Position numbers and translations under genes: made by a program. The notes beneath the pieces were generated by a model, which made no database searches, was not told the origin of the DNA, and was given only the letters and a program-made list of their open reading frames with translations. From 630D-37 sp037478835 (lineage in GTDB: Bacteria > Chloroflexota > Anaerolineae > Anaerolineales > Villigracilaceae), in NCBI GenBank assembly GCA_037478835.1, contig JBBFLV010000003.1:124001-188000 (forward strand): 64,000 nt of DNA. The letters run 5' to 3'. Below, in pieces: positions 8,316-17,089 of this stretch. The first letter of the stretch is position 1, and each line of letters begins with the position of its first letter.

Positions 8316-9374
8316 ATGAAGGATCAACGGGTTCTCTTTCCTTTGATGGGATTCGCTCTGCTGGCATTGCTGTTTGGGCTCTGGGCCGGCCTGTTGCGTT
8401 TGGGATGGGCTTTACCCCACTTTTCAACGCTGGCTATTGCCCACGGTCCGCTGATGGTTTCGGGCTTTCTGGGGGTGCTGATCCCGCTGGAGCGCGCCGT
8501 AGCCTTGCGTCAACGCTGGATGTTCTTTGCTCCCCTTTCTAGCGGAGTGGGATGGATTATTGTCTTCCTGCATCCTCCCCTGGGCGCCTTCTTCATGACC
8601 CTCGGTAGCCTGGGAATGGTGGCGATCCTGTGGGTCATGTGGCGCCGGGAATCTCAGCTCCATACGCTCACCTTGCTTGTAGGGGGTGTGACCTGGATGA
8701 TCGGCAACCTGCTCTGGTTAGCCGGATGGCCGCTCTTCCGCGTTGTGATCTGGTGGATGACCTTCCTGCTTCTCACCATCGCCGGTGAACGTCTGGAGTT
8801 GCAGCGCGTGTTGCGACCCTCGGGAAGAGAACGAAGGCTCTTTTCGCTACCCGTGGGGATATTGCTCTTGGGGACTTTTTTGACAGTATGGGATCAGAGC
8901 CTTGCTTCCCGTTTACAAGGAGTGGCATTCCTAGGCTTGGGCGCATGGTTCCTGCGCTTTGATCTGGCCATTCGCAATCTGAGACATCCTGCTCCGCTCA
9001 CGCGTTACATCGCTATTGCCCTGGCGAGCGGTTTTCTATGGTTAGCGCTCTCAGGGGTGCTCTTCTTGATCTATGGAGCGGTTTATGCCGGCCTGGCTTA
9101 CGATGCCGCCCTCCATACGTTTTTCGTCGGCTTTGTCATTTCGATGATCTTTGGCCATGCCCTGATGATCTTCCCGGCGATCGTCGGCCGAGCGGCGCAG
9201 TTTTCTCCTCGTTTCTACCTACCGCTGGTGTTGCTCCATGCTTCTCTTGTTTTGCGCATCTTTGGCGATTGGAGCCTGCAAACCCCATTGCGCCGGTGGG
9301 GCGGTATGCTGAATGTGCTGGCCATTCTGCTCTTTTTTGCCATGATGGCTATTTCTTTCGCTCGCAGGAAGTGA
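8316..9374 (+). CDS. NnrS-like haem/copper membrane protein
   Basis: A 352-residue protein with about 10-12 hydrophobic segments of the NnrS family, membrane proteins linked to nitric oxide and nitrosative-stress tolerance. Recognisable are the AHGPLMVSGFLGVLIPLERAV segment and the HTFFVGFVISMIFGHALMIFP segment, both with conserved histidines that bind haem or copper in the family. It is the first gene of a three-gene unit with two small paralogous membrane proteins, preceded by a Crp/Fnr-type operator at the class II position. No ribosome binding site is seen, consistent with a leaderless start. The NO link is by family, not proven here. Confidence 0.8.
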   Translation: MKDQRVLFPLMGFALLALLFGLWAGLLRLGWALPHFSTLAIAHGPLMVSGFLGVLIPLERAVALRQRWMFFAPLSSGVGWIIVFLHPPLGAFFMTLGSLGMVAILWVMWRRESQLHTLTLLVGGVTWMIGNLLWLAGWPLFRVVIWWMTFLLLTIAGERLELQRVLRPSGRERRLFSLPVGILLLGTFLTVWDQSLASRLQGVAFLGLGAWFLRFDLAIRNLRHPAPLTRYIAIALASGFLWLALSGVLFLIYGAVYAGLAYDAALHTFFVGFVISMIFGHALMIFPAIVGRAAQFSPRFYLPLVLLHASLVLRIFGDWSLQTPLRRWGGMLNVLAILLFFAMMAISFARRK

Positions 9375-9375
9375 T

Positions 9376-9780
9376 ATGCCGCAGCCAACCCGCTGGTTTG
9401 TCAAAGTTTCGCTCCTCTATCTGCTGCTGGGATTGAGCCTGGGTATTCTGCAAGACACCGGCATCGGTCGTTCACTCCGTTTCTTTCCCACCTATTTGCA
9501 TGTGCTCACCTTTGGATGGTTGACCCAGCTCATCTTCGGCATTGCTATCTGGATGTTTCCGGCTTATAGCAAGGAGCAACCGCGCGGGCCGGCATGGTCC
9601 GGCTGGGCGACGTTTCTCGCCCTGAACTTTGGCATGTTGCTGCGCCTTGTCTTTGAGCCGCTTCAGAGTGTCAGGCCCTCGTCGTTCGGTGGGTGGATGT
9701 TGATCTTGAGCGCCATCCTGCAATGGCTGGCCGGGGTGGCGTTTTTTGTCAATATCTGGCCGCGGATCAAAGGACGTTGA
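9376..9780 (+). CDS. Small four-segment membrane protein resembling part of cytochrome oxidase subunit I
   Basis: A 134-residue protein with four predicted membrane segments. The stretch HVLTFGWLTQLIFGIAIWMFP resembles the H-x-x-x-x-G-W-x-x-x-x-x-x-G motif of haem-copper oxidase / NorB subunit I, but most of that subunit is missing. It starts 2 bases after the NnrS-like gene and is followed by a paralogue of the same size and organisation (9782-10213), so the two probably arose by tandem duplication and may form a heterodimer with NnrS in nitric-oxide metabolism. Function unproven. Confidence 0.75.
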   Translation: MPQPTRWFVKVSLLYLLLGLSLGILQDTGIGRSLRFFPTYLHVLTFGWLTQLIFGIAIWMFPAYSKEQPRGPAWSGWATFLALNFGMLLRLVFEPLQSVRPSSFGGWMLILSAILQWLAGVAFFVNIWPRIKGR

Positions 9781-9781
9781 G

Positions 9782-10213
9782 ATGCCCCGCTTGACACAGT
9801 ATTTCCTCCGTGCATCTTTGATCTATCTGCTTCTCGGCTTCACGTTTGGTAGCCTGATCCTCCTGCAGAAGGGAATCCCGTTTGCTCCATTTTTGTGGGC
9901 GCTTTTGCCTCTACACGTTGAAAGTGTGCTCATTGGGTGGATGACCCAGTTTGCCATGGGGGTGGCTTTTTGGATTTTGCCGCGCCTGGGCCCGACCCAA
10001 CCACGGGGAAACGAAACCTGGAGTTGGGCGGCTTTCTTTGCCCTTAACCTAGGCATTTGGCTCAGTTGGATTCCTTCATGGAATATGGTGATTCCCGGCC
10101 GCTTCTTGGAATTCCTTGCCCTGGTGTTCTTTGCGTGGGGAAATTGGCCACGGCTTTATCCACCGCCATGGAAAGTGGACCGTGGACGGTTGGAGATGGA
10201 CCGTGGACGGTAG
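9782..10213 (+). CDS. Small four-segment membrane protein, paralogue of the preceding gene
   Basis: A 143-residue protein. The segment LPLHVESVLIGWMTQFAMGVAFWILPR matches HVLTFGWLTQLIFGIAIWMFP of the upstream gene, and both continue with a PRGxxW motif, showing duplication. The ATG at 9782, one base after the upstream stop, is chosen over an upstream in-frame start at 9746 inside the neighbour. The last 13 codons (from VDRGR) are written in the 7-bp repeat array starting at 10177 and the stop codon lies inside a repeat unit, so the native C terminus may have been replaced by the array. Confidence 0.75.
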   Translation: MPRLTQYFLRASLIYLLLGFTFGSLILLQKGIPFAPFLWALLPLHVESVLIGWMTQFAMGVAFWILPRLGPTQPRGNETWSWAAFFALNLGIWLSWIPSWNMVIPGRFLEFLALVFFAWGNWPRLYPPPWKVDRGRLEMDRGR

Positions 10214-10246
10214 ACCGTGGACGGTGGACGGTGGACCGTAGATGGA
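10177..10246 (-). repeat. Degenerate 7-bp tandem array, copy 2
   Basis: Ten consecutive 7-bp units read on the plus strand as GGACCGT, GGACGGT or AGACCGT (reverse complement of TCYACSG), with two diverged units (TGGAGAT, AGATGGA). The first 37 bases are inside the reading frame of the preceding membrane protein. The array sits between convergent genes, the NnrS unit and the BMP transporter ATPase. Confidence 0.9.
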
Positions 10247-10258
10247 ATGCAGAGCGCT

Positions 10259-11812
10259 CTAAAGGCCGGTTTTTGCGCTTTCTTGGCGCACGCCAGCCAT
10301 CAGCAGACCCAGTTTCTCCGGCGTGGCCTGGGCCCGCGGCAGGATATCCATGATTTGCCCCTCATACATGACGGCAATCCGATCCGCCAGCGCCAGAATT
10401 TCATCCAGGTCTTCGGAGATCAACAGGATCGCTACCCCGGCTTGGCGTTGAGCCAGCAATTCAGAACGCACGTATTCCGTGGCGCCGATGTCTAAGCCGC
10501 GCGTCGGTTGGGCGGCGAGGATGAAGCGCGGTGTCGCCGAAAGTTCGCGCGCCAGCACCACTTTTTGGATGTTGCCGCCGGAAAGGCTACGCACCGGCGT
10601 CTCGCGGGAAGGGGTCTTGATCTGGTAGCGATCGATCAGGGCATCGGCGTGCCGGGCAATTTCCTTCAAGCGCAGAAACGTTGAGCGAGCGAAGGGCGGG
10701 CGAGGATGATCTTTCAGCAGCAAGTTCTCGGCCACACTGAATTCGCGGATCACGCCATCGCGCATGCGTTCTTCCGGAATATAGGCCATGCCGCGCAAGG
10801 TGCGCTCGGCGGGAGACAGTGCAGTGATCTCCTCTCCTTCCAGCCAGATACGGCCGGCGGTGAGGGGACGTAGACCGGCGATCACTTCGGCCAGTTCGCG
10901 CTGTCCGTTGCCGGATACCCCGGCAATGCCCAGGATTTCACCATGATAGACCTCCAGCGAAACCTCCTTCAATCCGCTGACGCCACGATCGTTCAAGCAG
11001 GAAACGCCTTCTAACCGCAGGCAAAGCGCTCCTCGTTCTCCACTCCCTGGGTTCAGCGCCGGCGAAACCGGCCGCCCAACCATCCAGCTGGCTAACGTCT
11101 CTTTGGTGATTTCCTGTGTGGGGCGGGTGCCGATCTTGCGCCCATCGCGTAGCACAGTCACCCGATCGCTGATGGCAAGCACTTCGTGCAATTTATGTGA
11201 GATGAAAACGATGCCATGCCCTTCCTGCACCATCTGGCGAATGATTTGGAAGAGTTCCTCCACCTCTTGAGGCGTGAGCACAGCGGTCGGCTCATCCAGG
11301 ATCAGCACATCTGCACCACGATAGAGCGCCTTGATGATCTCCACCCGTTGCTGCTGCCCGACCGAAAGTTGCCAAATATAGGCCCAAGGATCGATCTGGA
11401 GGCGATAACGCTCGGCCAGCTGCACGATTTGCTCTGCTACACGATCCAGATCGGTGAGAAAGCCCCGGCTCGACGGCAATCCGAGCGCCACGTTTTCGAC
11501 CACGGTCAGCGTTTCCACCAGCATGAAATGCTGATGCACCATGCCAATACTGTGACGAATGGCATCCTGGGGCGAGGTAAAGTGGACACGTTCCCCGTTG
11601 AGGAAGATCTCCCCTGCGTCCGGTCGGTACATGCCGTAAAGGATTTTCATCAGCGTGGTCTTGCCGGCGCCGTTTTCTCCTAGAAGGGCATGGACTTCAC
11701 CGGCGTGCACGTCGAAATCCACATGATCGACGGCCAGGACGCCCGGAAAGCGCTTGACAATGCCGCGCATTTCCACCGATTCAAGCCGGGATCGTTGGGC
11801 AGAGACGGTCAC
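10259..11812 (-). CDS. BMP/nucleoside-type ABC transporter ATP-binding protein (system 1)
   Basis: A 517-residue duplicated ATPase of the RbsA/YufO (NupO) type, energising uptake of a nucleoside- or sugar-like solute. The first half has Walker A GENGAGKTT, the LSVGQQQRVEI signature and Walker B LILDEPTAVLT; the second half has degenerate nucleotide-binding residues (GVSGNGQRELAEV, LSGGNIQKVVLAREL, QPTRGLD), as in the family. A GTG at 11812, seven bases after an AAGGAGG site, is preferred to the upstream in-frame start at 11869. It is the last gene of system 1 and lies 62 bp after the substrate-binding protein. Confidence 0.93.
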   Translation of the reverse strand: MTVSAQRSRLESVEMRGIVKRFPGVLAVDHVDFDVHAGEVHALLGENGAGKTTLMKILYGMYRPDAGEIFLNGERVHFTSPQDAIRHSIGMVHQHFMLVETLTVVENVALGLPSSRGFLTDLDRVAEQIVQLAERYRLQIDPWAYIWQLSVGQQQRVEIIKALYRGADVLILDEPTAVLTPQEVEELFQIIRQMVQEGHGIVFISHKLHEVLAISDRVTVLRDGRKIGTRPTQEITKETLASWMVGRPVSPALNPGSGERGALCLRLEGVSCLNDRGVSGLKEVSLEVYHGEILGIAGVSGNGQRELAEVIAGLRPLTAGRIWLEGEEITALSPAERTLRGMAYIPEERMRDGVIREFSVAENLLLKDHPRPPFARSTFLRLKEIARHADALIDRYQIKTPSRETPVRSLSGGNIQKVVLARELSATPRFILAAQPTRGLDIGATEYVRSELLAQRQAGVAILLISEDLDEILALADRIAVMYEGQIMDILPRAQATPEKLGLLMAGVRQESAKTGL

Positions 11813-11874
11813 AGAATCCCCTCCTTCCGTCGGGAGAGGGTGGAGGATATTCCTCCACCCTCGGCGCAAAGCGT

Positions 11875-12918
11875 TTATTTCGGCAATTCGATCTTGATGC
11901 TCCCGGTGATGATGCCCTGGATCGTCTCCTGGGCTTTGGCCTTCACATCGGCAGGAACATCGAAGGACGGGTTGAATTCGATCACCTCGCCACCGTTGGC
12001 CAGGTTGATGGTGAAGGACTTACCACCCAGCGTGCCACCCTGGATGAGGTCGATCATCTCTTTCAGGGCCACTTCCCAGTGATAGACTTGCGTGGCGACG
12101 ACGATGTTCGGGGCGAGCGAGGCCTGGCTGGATTGTGTGCCGAACCAGAGCACACCTTTATCCTTGGCCACTCCGATAGCACCTACCACCATCTGCGCGG
12201 TACCGGTGAGCACATCGGCGCCGGCTGAGATGTGCGTGTTGGCGGCTTCGGCGGCCAGCGCAGTATCCGAGAAGGACCCGATGTAGTTGACGTTCACCGT
12301 AATGTTCGGATCCACCGAGGCCACGCCGGCTTTGAAGCCATCCACATAGAGCTTGGCATCACCGGTTTCGATCGGGCCGATCACGCCGATGACCTTGCTC
12401 TTGGTCATCAGCGCAGCCATCACGCCGTTGACATAGCCGCCTTCATGCGAGGCGGCCTCGTAGGCAAAGACGTTCGGCAGCCCGAAGGTATCCACCGTGG
12501 TGCCCCAGGCGAAGCTGGTGTTCGGGAAATCCGGTGCGATCTCTTTCAGCGACGAGCCGTATTGAGACCCGTGGGCGATCACCAGATCGAATCCCTGGGA
12601 AGCGTAGTCACGGATGGCGGCGGCGGCATCATCTACGTTGAACATTCCTTCCGAGTAGACGAACTCGAAGCGATCCTTGCCCATCATGTTTTGGATCGCC
12701 ACCAGGGCATCGTACATGCTCTGGCTGAAGGCCATATCGTTGATCGAGCTGGGCATGACCACAGCTACGCGGAAGGGTTTCGGCGCTTCTGTGGGTGCTT
12801 CGGTCGGCGCGGGGGCCTGGGTCTGGGCCGGAGGCGCTGTAGGCGTCGGCTTCGGAGCGCAGGCGGCCAAGAGCAGAGCGATCAGCAAAAGGGGCACAAG
12901 AGTCAGATAGCGTTTCAT
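11875..12918 (-). CDS. BMP-family substrate-binding lipoprotein (system 1)
   Basis: A 347-residue extracytoplasmic solute receptor of the basic membrane protein (BMP/PnrA/Med) family. A type II signal peptide ends in the lipobox LLAAC (Cys about residue 20), followed by a Pro/Thr/Ala linker typical of Chloroflexota lipoproteins. The mature protein has the BMP features FRVAVVMPSSINDMAFSQSMYDAL at the start and VIGVIGPIETGDAKLYVDGF mid-protein. Family members bind purine nucleosides or other small solutes. Transcribed with two upstream permeases and the downstream ATPase. Confidence 0.93.
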   Translation of the reverse strand: MKRYLTLVPLLLIALLLAACAPKPTPTAPPAQTQAPAPTEAPTEAPKPFRVAVVMPSSINDMAFSQSMYDALVAIQNMMGKDRFEFVYSEGMFNVDDAAAAIRDYASQGFDLVIAHGSQYGSSLKEIAPDFPNTSFAWGTTVDTFGLPNVFAYEAASHEGGYVNGVMAALMTKSKVIGVIGPIETGDAKLYVDGFKAGVASVDPNITVNVNYIGSFSDTALAAEAANTHISAGADVLTGTAQMVVGAIGVAKDKGVLWFGTQSSQASLAPNIVVATQVYHWEVALKEMIDLIQGGTLGGKSFTINLANGGEVIEFNPSFDVPADVKAKAQETIQGIITGSIKIELPK

Positions 12919-12997
12919 CGTTTCTTCTCCTCATCGAATGTGAGAAAACGGACCGATAGAAGGGGATATGCTTTTCAGTTTTGGCTCTCTCACCTCC

Positions 12998-13930
12998 TTA
13001 TCCTTCACGAGTGAACGGTTTGGTCAATGCCGCGGGAGCACGTGTCCGCGAGGCGGCAAAGACAAGCACCAGAATGGTCATAACGTAGGGAAGCATGATG
13101 GCAATATCCGAGGGGATGGGCACGCCCAGGATTTGCATCCAGAGCTGCAGCGCATTGATCATGCTGAAAATCCAGGCTCCCAGGAGCACGCCTAGCGGGC
13201 GCCAAGCGCCGAAATACACCAGTGCCACGGCGATGAAGCCCATTCCGCTGGTCATGTTCTGCTGAAAGACGTTCAGCAACCCCACCGAAAGCGAGGCGCC
13301 TCCCAGTGCCGAGAGAACCCCGCCCAGGATGATGGTAAAGTAGCGCACACGTGCCACGCTCACGCCCAGCGAATCGGCGGCCTGTGGATTTTCTCCTACG
13401 GCGCGGATCTTCAGCCCCAGTGTCGTTTTATAGAGCAAAAACCAGGCCAGCGGCACCAGCAGATAGGCCAGGTAGACCAGCAAATTGTGCTGGAAGAAGA
13501 TTTCGCCCAGGAAGGGAATCTGCCCCAAAACCGGCAGGACGATCTTTGGGAACCCACTGACGGTGCGCACCGTGCCGATCAGCTTCTGGAAGAGCAGGTC
13601 ACTCAACCCCAGGCCGAAGAGGTAAAAACCGATGCCGCTAATGCCTTGCTGGGCCTGTAAGTGAACGGTGACGAAGGCCATCGCCAGCCCCATGATCGCT
13701 CCTACGAGCAACGCCGCAAGCACTCCCCATCCCAGATTGCCGGTCACGTAGGTAACATAGAAAGCGGCGAAGGCGCCCATGAGCATCTGCCCTTCCACAC
13801 CCAGGTTGAGCACCCCGCTGCGCTGACCGAGCATCTCACCCAGAGCGGCGTAAAGATAAGGCGTCGCCAGCCGCACGCCAGAAGTCAGGATGCCGATAAG
13901 CACCGTCAGGGAGAAAAAGTCCTGGTTCAT
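12998..13930 (-). CDS. BMP/nucleoside-type ABC transporter permease (system 1, NupQ-like)
   Basis: A 310-residue inner-membrane permease of the BPD_transp_2 family (LivH/RbsC/YufQ type), with about eight hydrophobic segments. The GLKIRAVGENPQAADSLGV motif is the EAA-like loop that contacts the ATPase. It overlaps the upstream permease by 4 bases and is followed 80 bp later by the substrate-binding protein. Its sister in system 2 is at 15048-16046. Confidence 0.92.
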   Translation of the reverse strand: MNQDFFSLTVLIGILTSGVRLATPYLYAALGEMLGQRSGVLNLGVEGQMLMGAFAAFYVTYVTGNLGWGVLAALLVGAIMGLAMAFVTVHLQAQQGISGIGFYLFGLGLSDLLFQKLIGTVRTVSGFPKIVLPVLGQIPFLGEIFFQHNLLVYLAYLLVPLAWFLLYKTTLGLKIRAVGENPQAADSLGVSVARVRYFTIILGGVLSALGGASLSVGLLNVFQQNMTSGMGFIAVALVYFGAWRPLGVLLGAWIFSMINALQLWMQILGVPIPSDIAIMLPYVMTILVLVFAASRTRAPAALTKPFTREG

Positions 13931-15051
13931 GAGGTACCCTCCCCCTGTGATTCGATCAGTGCCTGTAACTGCCGCCTACGCTGGCGCCACTGGCGGAAAA
14001 TTTCACTGCTCACCACAAACACCACCACCAGACCGTTCAGGGTCAGCACCAGGGCCGAGGGGATTTGCGTGATACGTTGCATCCGATTGGCCCCGACGAG
14101 CAAAGCACCGAAGAGGATCGAAGCCGGGATTGTCCAAAGCGGATGCAGCTGACCGAAGAGCGCGGCCACGATGCCGTTGAAGCCGGCGCCACCGGTAAAA
14201 CCGGCCGCCGAGCCATCGGTAATCATGCGATAATTCACGCCGTAGACCTGCACGGCACCGGCCAAGCCGGCAAACATGCCACTCAGCACCAGCGAGAGCA
14301 CCATGTAGCGTTTCACCGGTATCCCGGCATAGCGCGCTGCCGAAGGATTCAACCCAACTGCGCGGATGCGGTAGCCGATGGTCGTGCGCCAGAGCAGGAA
14401 GTAGACGGCCACCGCCAACAAGATGGCGATCAATACGCCGAGGTGCAGGCGCGTTGGCACCCAACGGGGCAGGCGGAAGATCTCCAGCAACGGCGCCGTC
14501 TGAGGGATTTTGGAGGCCTGTTCGGCCTGAGCCGGATCGATCATCGGGCCACGGAGCAAAAAGTTCATCAGCTGCACGGCGATGGCGTTCATCATCACCG
14601 TGCTCAGGATTTCGTTGACGTTGAAATAAGCCTTGAGCACACCAGGGATGCCGCCCCAAATTGCGCCACCGAGCATTCCCAAAAGCAGTCCGATGAGAAT
14701 CACTAGCCAGCCCGGCCATGAAGTGAAGGTCAGGCCAAACCAGGTCGCCAGGATCGCCCCGACGATCATCTGCCCTTCGCCGCCGATGTTGATCACATTG
14801 CCGCGATAGGCAATGCAGATGCCAATGCCGATCAGGAGCAACGGCGTGGCCTTGACCATTGTCTCGGCAAAGGCGTTGAAACTGCCAAAGGCGCCCTGGA
14901 TCAGCGCCAAGTAGGCCGTGAACGGGTTCACCCGTAGGCCCAGGAGCACGATTGCCCCGATGAGCAGTGCAAACAGGGTTGCCCAGAGGGGCATGGCGGC
15001 GTCGATCAATCGATCGAGGAAGCGAAAGAAACGTGTTCGCAAGGACATCAT
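13927..15051 (-). CDS. BMP/nucleoside-type ABC transporter permease (system 1, NupP-like)
   Basis: A 374-residue permease of the BPD_transp_2 family with an N-terminal extension, the YufP/NupP type. The ATPase-contact loop is TIGYRIRAVGLNPSAARYAGI. It starts inside the last codons of the system-2 permease (4-base overlap), so both transporters may be read from one long transcript. It pairs with the NupQ-like permease immediately downstream. Confidence 0.92.
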   Translation of the reverse strand: MMSLRTRFFRFLDRLIDAAMPLWATLFALLIGAIVLLGLRVNPFTAYLALIQGAFGSFNAFAETMVKATPLLLIGIGICIAYRGNVINIGGEGQMIVGAILATWFGLTFTSWPGWLVILIGLLLGMLGGAIWGGIPGVLKAYFNVNEILSTVMMNAIAVQLMNFLLRGPMIDPAQAEQASKIPQTAPLLEIFRLPRWVPTRLHLGVLIAILLAVAVYFLLWRTTIGYRIRAVGLNPSAARYAGIPVKRYMVLSLVLSGMFAGLAGAVQVYGVNYRMITDGSAAGFTGGAGFNGIVAALFGQLHPLWTIPASILFGALLVGANRMQRITQIPSALVLTLNGLVVVFVVSSEIFRQWRQRRRQLQALIESQGEGTS

Positions 15052-16046
15052 TCGCGTTCAAACGGGACACCCAGCGAGGCCGGCGGATTGGAACGCAGGG
15101 CACGCAACAGGCGCATCAACCAATGGCGCCAGCGTTCCGGCAAAGCGGCCAGAGTGCGCTCCACCCACTCGGCATTGCCGATATTCACCAACAGCAAGGT
15201 CAAGATCATCAAGGGGAAAGGCGCAACCTGCAGCACTTGTGAAGGCACACCCGGCAAGCGCGGTTGCAGCACCAACCCCAACCATTGCAGGAAGCCGAAA
15301 AGATAGGTACCGAAGGCGGCGCGCAGGGGATTCCAACCGCCGAAAATGGTGATTGCCAAGGCGATCCAGCCTAGCCCATCCAGCCCGGAGATCGTGCCTT
15401 TCCAACCCGCCTTCACGCTTAACGAATAGGTAGGGCCGGCCAGGCCGATCAGCGCACCGCCGATCAGGGTGTAAAGGTAGCGCAGGCGGTTGACATCTGT
15501 GCCGCGCACATAGGCTGCGGCCGGACGCTCCCCGATCCCTTGCAGGATCAGGCCGGGACGGGTGTGGAAGATCCACCACCAGCCGAGTAAAACGGCAGCG
15601 TAGCTCAAATAGGTCATCAGATCGTGGCGGAAGAAAAGCACCCCCAGCAACGGCAAATCTTTCAGGATGGGAAAGTGCCAGGAAGGCAGACGCGGCCCGG
15701 CCAGACCCATGAAAGGATTCCCCAGGAAATAGGCCAGGTCACGGGTCAGCAGGGCGAGCACGAAGCCGATCGCCACTTGGGATTGGCGCAACGCGATGCT
15801 GCTGAAGGCCACGATGAAGGCCACGGCCGCGCCGATCACCATCCCGGTCAAAAATCCCAGGAACAGGTTATCCGTGCGCACCGCAACAGCGAAACCGGCC
15901 ATCGCCGTGAGCAGGATCGTGCCGTTGACCGAGAGATTGACGATCCCGGCGCGTTCGATAATCGTCTCCCCCACTACGGCGAAGATCAAAGGGGCCGCGG
16001 CGGCAAAAATGCCGGCAAAACCGATCAAGAGGGCAGAACTCTCCAT
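15048..16046 (-). CDS. BMP/nucleoside-type ABC transporter permease (system 2, NupQ-like)
   Basis: A 332-residue BPD_transp_2 permease, homologous in place and domain to the gene at 12998-13930. The ATPase-contact loop is PGLILQGIGERPAAAYVRGTDV. It begins four bases after the preceding permease stop and overlaps the start of the system-1 permease, joining the two systems without a gap. The C-terminal extension after the last membrane segment is longer than in its sister. Confidence 0.9.
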   Translation of the reverse strand: MESSALLIGFAGIFAAAAPLIFAVVGETIIERAGIVNLSVNGTILLTAMAGFAVAVRTDNLFLGFLTGMVIGAAVAFIVAFSSIALRQSQVAIGFVLALLTRDLAYFLGNPFMGLAGPRLPSWHFPILKDLPLLGVLFFRHDLMTYLSYAAVLLGWWWIFHTRPGLILQGIGERPAAAYVRGTDVNRLRYLYTLIGGALIGLAGPTYSLSVKAGWKGTISGLDGLGWIALAITIFGGWNPLRAAFGTYLFGFLQWLGLVLQPRLPGVPSQVLQVAPFPLMILTLLLVNIGNAEWVERTLAALPERWRHWLMRLLRALRSNPPASLGVPFERE

Positions 16047-16050
16047 GCGC

Positions 16051-17088
16051 TCACTCCCGTTTGAACCAGCGTCGTGCGCCGTCCAGCATCAGCGCAAACA
16101 GCACCAGGGTGCCCTGGATCACCCCGGAAAGGCTGGAATCCAGCTTCAGAACGATGGGCAGCTGAATGCTCCCCAAGTTGAGGGCGGCGAAGAAGAAGGC
16201 CACCGGCGCAACCCAAAGAGCCTGAAAATTGACCAACATGGCTACCATCAGGCCGAGATAGCCGTAGCCGCTGGAAATTGAAGGGATCAGGCGGTGATAG
16301 ACGGCAGTCACCTGCAGGGAGCCGGCCAAGCCCCCCAGCGCGCCGCACAGTAAGAAAGCCAACATCATATGTTGCCAGGTGGGAATCCCCAGCAGATAAG
16401 CCGCACGAGCATTTTTCCCCACCGCTTTCAATCGCAGCCCAAAATACGTGTTGTTCAGGAGCAGATAGACGAATGCCAGCGCAAGCAACCCGATGGCCAA
16501 TCCCCAAGCACTGAGGCGCAGGCCGGGTAAGGTTGGCAGCCAGAGCGCTTCGGGGAACGGCTCGGTGCCGCTCATCGAACCGATGCCGGGGCGCTTCCAG
16601 GGGCCGAAGATCAGCCACAAGGTGAGCGCCGTGGCTACAAAATTCAACCCCAGACCGCCGAAGATTTCGTTTACGCCACCGAAGGTCTTCAGCGCGCCGG
16701 CCAGCGAAGCCCAGAGTGCCCCACCGAGCATCCCGGCTACCGTAGCTAGGAGTAAGATCAGCCCCGGTGGCAGGGTGCTTTCCTGTAACAGGCGCAATAC
16801 CCAGGTTGTCACAATTGCGCCCAGGGTGATCTGTCCTTCAATGCCGATGTTCCACAAGCCGGCAGTAAAGGTCAACAAAAGGCCACTGCTGGCCAGCAGA
16901 AGTGGCACCCAGGAAACCAGCACATCCGAGAAACGCTTGGAGGAGCCAAACGCGCCGAGCACAATTTGGCGAAAAGCCTCCAAGGGAGGCGCTCCGCTTG
17001 CCAGGAGCACCAGGATGGTTACCAGGATGGCGAAAACGAAGGCCAGGGTGCGTAAGCCAAGCGTCAGACCAATCCGTTCGTCCTTCAT
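16051..17088 (-). CDS. BMP/nucleoside-type ABC transporter permease (system 2, NupP-like)
   Basis: A 345-residue permease whose ATPase-contact loop is YFGLRLKAVGKNARAAYLLGI. The frame runs further upstream into the ATPase gene to 17127, but the ATG at 17088 follows a GAGGA-type ribosome binding site and lies just past the ATPase stop, so it is chosen. It is the counterpart of the gene at 13927-15051 and forms the membrane pore with the next permease. Confidence 0.9.
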   Translation of the reverse strand: MKDERIGLTLGLRTLAFVFAILVTILVLLASGAPPLEAFRQIVLGAFGSSKRFSDVLVSWVPLLLASSGLLLTFTAGLWNIGIEGQITLGAIVTTWVLRLLQESTLPPGLILLLATVAGMLGGALWASLAGALKTFGGVNEIFGGLGLNFVATALTLWLIFGPWKRPGIGSMSGTEPFPEALWLPTLPGLRLSAWGLAIGLLALAFVYLLLNNTYFGLRLKAVGKNARAAYLLGIPTWQHMMLAFLLCGALGGLAGSLQVTAVYHRLIPSISSGYGYLGLMVAMLVNFQALWVAPVAFFFAALNLGSIQLPIVLKLDSSLSGVIQGTLVLFALMLDGARRWFKRE

Positions 17089-17089
17089 C

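Noticed and set aside
10177..10246. Heptamer array considered as a CRISPR array
   Set aside because: Units are 7 bp, contiguous and without spacers; no cas gene is near.
12232..13014. A 260-codon plus-strand frame
   Set aside because: It is antisense to the BMP receptor and permease, which have clear motifs, and its product is a composition-driven shadow (His/Gly/Arg-rich).
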